64,000 nt of DNA, from NCBI GenBank assembly GCA_963841995.1, contig CAWJEX010000004.1, forward strand, positions 124,001-188,000. Direction: 5' to 3'. Positions 58,938 to 64,000 of the stretch are shown here, piece after piece. The position numbers and the translations under genes were made by a program. Every line of letters begins with the position of its first letter. Positions within the stretch are counted from its first letter, which is position 1. The notes under the pieces were generated by a model that saw nothing but the letters and a program-made list of their open reading frames with translations, was not told the origin of the DNA and made no database searches. This DNA comes from DATDPM01 sp963841995 (GTDB lineage: Bacteria; Pseudomonadota; Alphaproteobacteria; DATDPM01).

Positions 58938-59454
58938 GCATTCTGCAATTCATGCTCCAGTGGCCATCATTGCCGCAGGTGTGTCACTTCCCTGTAAGCG
59001 TGGTTAAGGCTCCTTTCCCAGGGATTTGTCGCATTGCGACAAGTCGCCACAGGTAAAGCAGTCGCCTTGACCACAGAGTCAGATCATGCAACATGCATCC
59101 GTTCAACTAGCTCTTGAACTAGCTCTTGCCCGCGGCGGCAGCTCCTACGCGGGTGAGGAATTTAGGCCGGAGGCGGATGTCTCCGGCCTTTTTATAACGT
59201 CCCTGTGGCATTGCTCCACGAACAAATAACGGCGGCCAGCCGGAGGACGTTGTCAAATCCGTTCAATCCGCCCATTTTCTCTTAACCTCCTAAAACATGA
59301 ACTAGGGAGAGTTTCTGATTTGGCTTCGTCAGGTCGTGCCAAAAGTGCCGCTCATCGCGTACTTAGCTATAACCTCTATATAGCGGACCAGGGGTTACTA
59401 CTATTCGAGTGCGTGTTAAAGTGTAAAATTCGACGTTTTAACTAGGAGACGGGC
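58938..59454. other. Gene-free stretch with inverted repeat, 12-bp duplication and terminator
   Basis: It holds a perfect inverted repeat TTGTCGCA-T-TGCGACAA (59026-59042), a direct duplication of AACTAGCTCTTG (59104-59127) and a terminator at 59165. A small RNA ending at that terminator is possible, but no promoter was identified. Confidence 0.5.
59165..59193 (+). terminator. Rho-independent terminator
   Basis: GGCCGGAG (59165-59172) pairs perfectly with CTCCGGCC (59181-59188), followed by five T. Confidence 0.8.
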
Positions 59455-59937
59455 ATGACCAAGGAAGAAAAGGGAGTCGAAGGCAACAAGAGGATTGCCG
59501 CCCTGCTCAACCGCATCATGGAATATGAACTGGCTGGGGTGGTGCGCTATACGCACTATTCCCTGATGGTTTTCGGCTACAATCGCCTCCCCATCATCTC
59601 CTGGCTGAGCGGACAGGCGGACGAATCGCTCGCCCATGCACACAAGGCGGGCGAAATGATCACTCAGATCGGCGGTCATCCGTCACTTGGCATCGGCCCG
59701 CTGCTGGAAACCCACAAACACGATATCGGCGATATCCTGCGCGAGTCGCTGGAGCATGAAGCGGCAGTGTTGCAGCTTTACCGCGACCTCTTCAAGGAAG
59801 TAGAGGGCGTGTCCGTGATGTTGGAGGAATATGCGCGCAACATGATCTACACCGAGGAACTGCACCAGGGCGAGGTTGACAAGATGCTACGCAAGCCGGG
59901 GGATGTGTCCGTTTTTTTGGCGTCGGTGCATAAATAA
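59455..59937 (+). CDS. Bacterioferritin-like protein
   Basis: Ferritin-superfamily four-helix protein likely to store or detoxify iron. The 160 residues carry diiron-site residues in MEYELAGVVRYTHYS, ADESLAHAHKAGEM, LEHEAAVLQLYRDL and YTEELHQGEVDKM. The usual heme-ligating Met of bacterioferritin is not evident in the expected helix, so heme binding is doubtful. AGGAG precedes the ATG. Confidence 0.85.
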   Translation: MTKEEKGVEGNKRIAALLNRIMEYELAGVVRYTHYSLMVFGYNRLPIISWLSGQADESLAHAHKAGEMITQIGGHPSLGIGPLLETHKHDIGDILRESLEHEAAVLQLYRDLFKEVEGVSVMLEEYARNMIYTEELHQGEVDKMLRKPGDVSVFLASVHK

Positions 59938-60035
59938 AAACCCCTTTCTTAGCTGTTGCGCGCCAGCGAGGGCCAGCTCTTCCGGGCTGCGATGGTTTTG
60001 CAAAACTGCAATGGAGATGAGCGCCAACCTTGAAA

Positions 60036-60539
60036 TCAGAGCGCTTGGAAGATCGACTTCAACTGTGAGTCATATTTGACCGCGTGCTCGATAAACCACT
60101 CTCGCAGTTCCATGCAAAGAGAGGTTGCGGCATCGGCGGTTCTGGGACTGGCGGCGCGTATTAGGGCTCGCAACCGACTTAGGGTTCGGTTGTGCTCAGC
60201 GATGTGATCCCGAATGGCTTTATGGGTCATTACCCTGACCTCATCAGGCATCAGCTGCTTCTTATCATTGTAGATTTCGAGCATGGCCACATTTTCATTT
60301 TTAAAATGCTTCTCCGTCTCCGTTTCCAGAGCATTCAATAGGGAATGCAGGAAAGTAGCGGGCTGACCTGCTCTGTATTTGTCGCAAATGTTGTTAATTG
60401 CCTGCACGAGACGACGATGATCGTGGTCAAGCTCGTCGTGGCCGACAGAAAACGCTTCCGCCCATTTAAAGGACGTCCCGACTGCGGGGCATTCTTGGCG
60501 GTCGCACGATTTTCCCGAACCCAATTTGGCGTACCTCAC
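60036..60539 (-). CDS. Bacteriohemerythrin
   Basis: Non-heme diiron oxygen-binding protein. The 167 residues have ligands in VGHDELDHDHRRLVQAIN, HFKNENVAM, HIAEHNRTLSRL and WFIEHAVKYDSQL, the full hemerythrin pattern. The first ~20 residues (Cys-containing) are unusual, and the true start may be further in. It converges with the ferritin-like gene, so both form an iron/oxygen-related pair in the island. Confidence 0.88.
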   Translation of the reverse strand: MRYAKLGSGKSCDRQECPAVGTSFKWAEAFSVGHDELDHDHRRLVQAINNICDKYRAGQPATFLHSLLNALETETEKHFKNENVAMLEIYNDKKQLMPDEVRVMTHKAIRDHIAEHNRTLSRLRALIRAASPRTADAATSLCMELREWFIEHAVKYDSQLKSIFQAL

Positions 60540-60616
60540 TGTCGGTGCCCTTGATCCGGGCGCCGGTTTTCCTATTCGGTTTGCTCATTCACGCAGAATT
60601 CTGACAATGGCTCGGA

Positions 60617-60814
60617 ATGGTAAAGATGGTGTTAATAATAGCTTTTCTTGCCGTCGTGTTTCTTCTCATCGTTTGCGTTGCTACCGCGGATCGAGAGCAA
60701 ATGCTCAGCCTCGACTGGCCTGCGCGGCAGTTGGGCCGCCTCGGCCTTGTTGGCAAAGCCCGGAGGGCGCATGGTGGCGCTCGGAAAGCCGGTCATCTGG
60801 GGGATGTCGGATGA
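60617..60814 (+). CDS. Possible small membrane protein
   Basis: The 65 residues begin MVKMVLIIAFLAVVFLLIVC, a convincing membrane helix, then a basic tail of low complexity. No family recognised; the tail may be spurious. It precedes the next small gene on the same strand. Confidence 0.3.
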   Translation: MVKMVLIIAFLAVVFLLIVCVATADREQMLSLDWPARQLGRLGLVGKARRAHGGARKAGHLGDVG

Positions 60815-60844
60815 AATGGGGCGGCGACTGCGAGGGGGCAACCC

Positions 60845-61174
60845 GTGCCCATCGAAATCAGAAAAATCATTTTCTCCGAAGCCGAGCTAATCGAGGCGAT
60901 CGAAGGCTTTGCCAGAAATATGAGGCGCACTATGCTGCCGGGCGAGACGGTCGCGTGCAGCATCGACGGCACGAACGATCTTTCGGTCAGCCTCACAGTC
61001 CAGAACTTGGCCGACGGCACCAGCGCCACCACCCGCTTCGATCACGTCGCGGTGGCGGCGGCTTTGATTCGCTATTGCATAGGGGAAAAAATTCCCCTAG
61101 CCAAAGCGGCGGAGAAATCAGTGGAAGCCGAAGGGACGGGCATCGCGCTCACTCTGCGGTTGCCGCAAAATTAA
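60845..61174 (+). CDS. Hypothetical protein of island 2
   Basis: Unrecognised 109-residue cytoplasmic protein from GTG at 60845, which has GAGGGGGC upstream. It is soluble and mixed alpha/beta by composition (IRKIIFSEAELIEAIEGFAR, DGTSATTRFDHVAVAAALIR). The coding pattern is good, but the role is unknown. Confidence 0.55.
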   Translation: MPIEIRKIIFSEAELIEAIEGFARNMRRTMLPGETVACSIDGTNDLSVSLTVQNLADGTSATTRFDHVAVAAALIRYCIGEKIPLAKAAEKSVEAEGTGIALTLRLPQN

Positions 61175-61276
61175 TCGCTGATCCTTACGAGTGCGAGAGC
61201 GTACTGCGCTTATGCTTTCGGCTTCGTCGGCTTCGTCGTCTTCTCGTATTCCCCGCCGCCGATCCCGATCCCGCCC

Positions 61277-61441
61277 TCAGGAGGCTCGGCCGAAGGCGAG
61301 AACGGCTAATGCCGAGCCAAGACCCACGAGCCCAAGTGTGCGCACCCCCGTCGGCTTACCGTGAAGATCGCGGTTGAGGCCCAGCACAGCGCCCACGACC
61401 GCCGCCATGCCAAGTCGCATGGCCATGTCTAACGTGTCCAT
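61277..61441 (-). pseudogene. MgtC/SapB family N-terminal fragment
   Basis: The 54 residues from ATG at 61441 read RLGMAAVVGAVLGLNRDLHG and KPTGVRTLGLVGLGSAL, the start of an MgtC membrane protein, then stop. The remaining ~100 residues of the family are missing. A one-base shift at the stop leads into a Gly/Lys-rich tail with no MgtC likeness, so this is a truncated remnant. Confidence 0.65.
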
Positions 61442-61689
61442 AGCTATATTTTCTTAGCAAAAAGGTCGCGTGGGAAGAACTAACGCGACAGAACCGTGGA
61501 TTGGGGGTGATTTGACCTTTGTCTCGCAGGGCGGCCGGCCTCTTACGGTAAATTCGTTATTCGTAGTTTGCTGGAAATCCGGTCCGGGCGATGGCTGCGT
61601 CGGGTCATAGGTCGCGGTCATGGGATCTGCGCTTGGTCAGCTCAACTACGCACAGCGGATATTCGAATTGTTGCCGATCAAGACCGTTC

Positions 61690-62230
61690 GGTGCCAAATT
61701 GCGAAGTAACGGCACTCGGTGTTCGGTGTCCGGTTAGCGGCCAAACCAGAACAGACTCAGCGTATAATCGAGGGCAAAACGGGGAGCAGGTCGAGTCGGT
61801 AGCCGTGAGTCGGAAACCAACGGATTCCAGGGCGACTTTAGGCCCGCGAAGAGGGGTCACCATGACCGGGAAAACGTCAGACTCGTCTTTGGGTAAAAAT
61901 AACAGACTCTCTACAAATAACGTACATATTCTGACAGACTCCAGTCTGACACCCCATTGATATTCCACAATTCTCGGCTGACTCTTAATCAGCGGGTCGC
62001 AGGTTCGAGTCCTGCTGCGCCCACCAACAACCTTTTGAATTCTCTACGAGAAACGCGCGATTGCCGATAAGCGATGCGGATCGAAAGTCTGACAATACGG
62101 TAATTCGTCAGACAAATTCGTCAGACAAAGAAGTCTGACGGCGCGTTGATTTTCAATGCGAAAACTTCGCGCGCAACTGATTCCAAATCAGCTGCTTGAA
62201 GCTCGTGCCCAAACCAGACTGGATGAAGTT
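61690..62230. repeat. Module copy C: GTCAGAC-rich repeat around a tRNA-Lys 3' half
   Basis: Same plan as copy A. GTCAGAC/GTCTGAC heptamers start at 61876, 61944, 62087, 62107, 62120 and 62133. Compared with A, the first palindrome right of the tRNA half is half-lost while the next is extended by an extra copy. Left-arm identity to A is very high over ~280 bp. Homology fades near 62200-62230. Confidence 0.85.
61977..62027 (+). repeat. Perfect 51-bp copy of the tRNA-Lys 3' end (right end of island 2)
   Basis: Identical to 46517-46567, from the anticodon stem through CCA plus one base. This is a direct repeat of the kind left by site-specific integration into a tRNA gene. Confidence 0.92.
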
Positions 62231-62484
62231 TTTGCTAGCCACAGCCTCGCGGCCGTCCTTCTTCGGCATGTTGAGGTCGAGGAGAATCAGGGCAGGATAG
62301 GGCTTTGCCATTAGTTCCACGAATTTTCCGCGGTGGTGTAGATAATCCTGAAGTTGCTCGCCGTCCTCAACGAAATGCAGCTCGTTGCCGAGGTGCCGTT
62401 CCTCGAAGGCCTCTTTGACCATCATGCGGTCGTCGGCATCGTCTTCGGCCACGAGGATCGTGATGGGCCTGCCGGCTGGTCCAT
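62153..62484 (-). pseudogene. Response regulator, truncated by the module
   Basis: Receiver domain with ITILVAEDDADDRMMVKEAF and the phospho-acceptor region PALILLDLNMPKKDGREA. After KKDGREA the frame leaves the family and reads module sequence to a stop at 62153, so the last third of the receiver is lost. The likely ATG (62484) is one base out of frame with the domain, here a missing base, so both ends are damaged. It follows the kinase gene by 5 nt. Confidence 0.7.
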
Positions 62485-62489
62485 TGAGG

Positions 62490-64000
62490 CTACTCCCTTT
62501 TGGTGTGCCGAGTCGGGAGCGAGATGAGGAAAGTCGAGCCTTCGCCCGGGGCGGATTTAGCGTCGATGCTTCCACCGTGCCGTTCCACAATCTTGCGGCA
62601 TGTGGCCAGACCTATGCCCGTGCCCTCGTACTCAGCGCGGCCGCGAAGGCGCTCGAACATGTTGAAAATCCGATCGGCATGGGTCTGCTCGAAGCCGATC
62701 CCGTTGTCGGTGATGCTGATCCGGCACCAGTTGCCATCCGGGCCGCCGGTGGAAGGTGCGTTCGTGGCGTCGGCGGCGAGTTCGGCGGTAATGCTGATGG
62801 CGGGTGGAACGTCCTGCTTTCGGAACTTGAGGGCATTGCCGATCAGATTTTGAAGCAATTGGCGAATCTGGGTAACGTCGGCCTCGATGGTGGGCAGGAA
62901 GCCGACCTCGATCCGCGCGCCCGATCGCTCGATGGCGACTTGCAGATCGGACAGCACCCCTTCGAGGACGCTCGTCATGTCGGTCAGTGCGAAGGGTTGC
63001 GCCTTTGTGGTGATGCGGGAATAAGACAACATGGCATTGATCAAGGCCCGCATGCGGCTGGCGGCGCTCTGCATCCGCTCCAAGTACATGCGGCCGTCGT
63101 CGCTCAGCACGTCGGCGCACTTTGCCCTCAATCGGTCGCCGAAGACCTCGATCTTCCGCAGGGGCTCCTGCAAGTCGTGGGATGCGACGTAGGCGAAGTC
63201 TTGAAGCTCGCGATTGCTGCGCTCGAGCGATGCCGCATAATCCTTCACGGCCTCTTCAGCGCGCTTGCGGTCGGTAATGTCCACCCAATAACCAATCACC
63301 TCGAGAGGCGTGCCTGTCTCGTCCTTGACTAGCACGAGCTCGTCCCTCATCCAGCGATAGCCGCCGTTCTTGTGGCGAAAGCGATATTCCTGCACGTGAT
63401 GGCCGTTCTTGAACAAGAGGCCTAGCTCGTCCAACACGCGCTGGAGGTCTTCAGGATGGATGTGGATGGTCCAGAACTGGGGATCCTTCATGAACTCTTC
63501 CGGATCGTGACCAAGTTGGCTCCGGATGTTATTGCTCGCGAAGGTCGCGGCGTAATCGCCGCTCGCCTTGAAGCTGTAAATCATCGCCGGGCTGGTGTTG
63601 AGCAGATGCTCGAGCCGCGCCTTCACCACCAAGAGGCGTTCGTGATCGCGCTTTGCGAGGACCGCTAGGTTGCCGGCGATATCGCGCAGCATCTGGTTGA
63701 AGTTGCTGCATACCGAAGACAATTCATTCTTCGGTCCAGGTTTAATGGTAACTTGATACAGCTGAGCGTTATGTGGATCGCGACCGGCGGCGGCAAGCGC
63801 ACCATCAAGTGCGATGATCGGCCCCAATACCAACCGACGCAGTACAAGCATCGTCGCAACCGTAACGACAAACGAGATGAGACTTATTAGACCTGCGATG
63901 CGGAGGACGAAATTCCGGAGCGCATCTGGAAGTCCTGCCGTATCGAAGCGCGCGAGGACCGTGTGGATCGGGACTCCCTCTATGGTCCACTTGGCATCGA
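62490..64000 (-). CDS. Sensor histidine kinase, partial (5' end off window)
   Basis: Membrane sensor kinase, open to the window edge (503 codons visible). The part nearest the edge is a likely periplasmic segment followed by a helix (GLISLISFVVTVATMLVL). Then come a HAMP-like linker, a PAS_3 domain (IRSQLGHDPEEFM, RFRHKNGGYRWMRDEL), a HisKA helix with the phospho-His in YVASHDLQEPLRKIEVF, and an ATPase domain (LLQNLIGNALKF, DNGIGFEQ, GTGIGLATCRKIVE). The domain layout resembles phytochrome-like or nitrogen-sensing PAS kinases. The cognate regulator next to it is broken. Confidence 0.92.
   Translation of the reverse strand, partial: DAKWTIEGVPIHTVLARFDTAGLPDALRNFVLRIAGLISLISFVVTVATMLVLRRLVLGPIIALDGALAAAGRDPHNAQLYQVTIKPGPKNELSSVCSNFNQMLRDIAGNLAVLAKRDHERLLVVKARLEHLLNTSPAMIYSFKASGDYAATFASNNIRSQLGHDPEEFMKDPQFWTIHIHPEDLQRVLDELGLLFKNGHHVQEYRFRHKNGGYRWMRDELVLVKDETGTPLEVIGYWVDITDRKRAEEAVKDYAASLERSNRELQDFAYVASHDLQEPLRKIEVFGDRLRAKCADVLSDDGRMYLERMQSAASRMRALINAMLSYSRITTKAQPFALTDMTSVLEGVLSDLQVAIERSGARIEVGFLPTIEADVTQIRQLLQNLIGNALKFRKQDVPPAISITAELAADATNAPSTGGPDGNWCRISITDNGIGFEQTHADRIFNMFERLRGRAEYEGTGIGLATCRKIVERHGGSIDAKSAPGEGSTFLISLPTRHTKRE

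Larger units (their letters stand above)
55591..62027. mobile_element. Genomic island 2, tandem to island 1
   Basis: It lies between the tRNA-Lys copies at 55540 and 61977; the right copy is identical to the native tRNA gene. Cargo is a TPR/radical-SAM enzyme, a cas1 remnant, a bacterioferritin-like and a hemerythrin protein and small unknowns. GTCAGAC-type sites occur just inside each end (TGTCAGAC at 55649, GTCTGACA ending near 61951). No recombinase other than Cas1 is recognisable. Confidence 0.6.

Noticed and set aside
55591..62027. Calling island 2 a casposon
   Set aside because: No family B DNA polymerase, a direct repeat of 51 bp instead of a short target duplication, and a truncated Cas1.
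46567..62027. A hidden tyrosine or serine recombinase
   Set aside because: I looked through the frames on both strands and found no R-H-R-Y pattern or resolvase motif; only DDE transposase scraps occur.

Overview
The window looks like an alphaproteobacterial chromosome, plausibly Rhodospirillales or Hyphomicrobiales. The signs are a circularly permuted alpha-type tmRNA gene with an ANDNQLALAA tag, the order amidase - rnpB - mraZ - dcw cluster, the fumC / DUF4169 / alpha-type SspB neighbourhood, ThyX, and the chain mrp - hflKC - DUF2065 - degP - serB - miaA - ilvIHC - leuA - mreBCD - mrdAB. GC content is high and many genes overlap by 4 bp (ATGA or GTGA).

Bases 1-8240 hold the dcw cluster on the minus strand: mraZ, rsmH, ftsL, ftsI, murE, murF, mraY and murD, the last running off the window. 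They form one tightly overlapping unit behind a five-copy MraZ operator. Upstream lie rnpB, an AmiD-type amidase and an EamA transporter. Bases 10745-17071 form a catabolic island: TRAP permease subunits, a fused 5-oxoprolinase/hydantoinase and, convergent, an HpcH/HpaI aldolase. Bases 17277-28856 are mixed housekeeping: AsmA-like protein, fumarase, SspB next to the tmRNA gene, ThyX, an SRPBCC protein, a glycerophosphodiesterase and the Fe-S carrier Mrp. Bases 29027-46315 carry membrane protease control (HflKC, DegP), SerB, MiaA, branched-chain amino acid synthesis with a candidate leuA leader peptide, and the rod-shape/elongasome genes.

At 46491 sits tRNA-Lys(CTT). Its last 51 bp recur perfectly at 61977-62027 and with four mismatches at 55540-55591, so 46567-62027 reads as two tandem genomic islands in the 3' end of the tRNA gene. 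Island 1 carries a Zn/Mn ABC transporter, IS debris and a copper module (CopC, a CopD-cytochrome c fusion, a predicted outer-membrane protein). Island 2 carries a TPR/radical-SAM enzyme, a solo Cas1 homologue with its N-terminus cut off, a bacterioferritin-like protein, a hemerythrin and a short MgtC fragment. The tRNA fragments at 55540 and 61977 are embedded in a ~500-bp module rich in GTCAGAC palindromes; a truncated third copy at 57634-57777 runs in frame into the cas1 remnant. I recognise no tyrosine or serine recombinase in the islands. After the last repeat come a broken response regulator and a sensor kinase running off the window.

Twelve frameshifts break ten conserved chromosomal genes (several essential) and two transporter genes of island 1 (one of the twelve, in znuC, is less certain). 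All twelve have the same sense, one surplus base. I treat these genes as intact genes in a sequence with uncorrected insertion errors rather than as pseudogenes.
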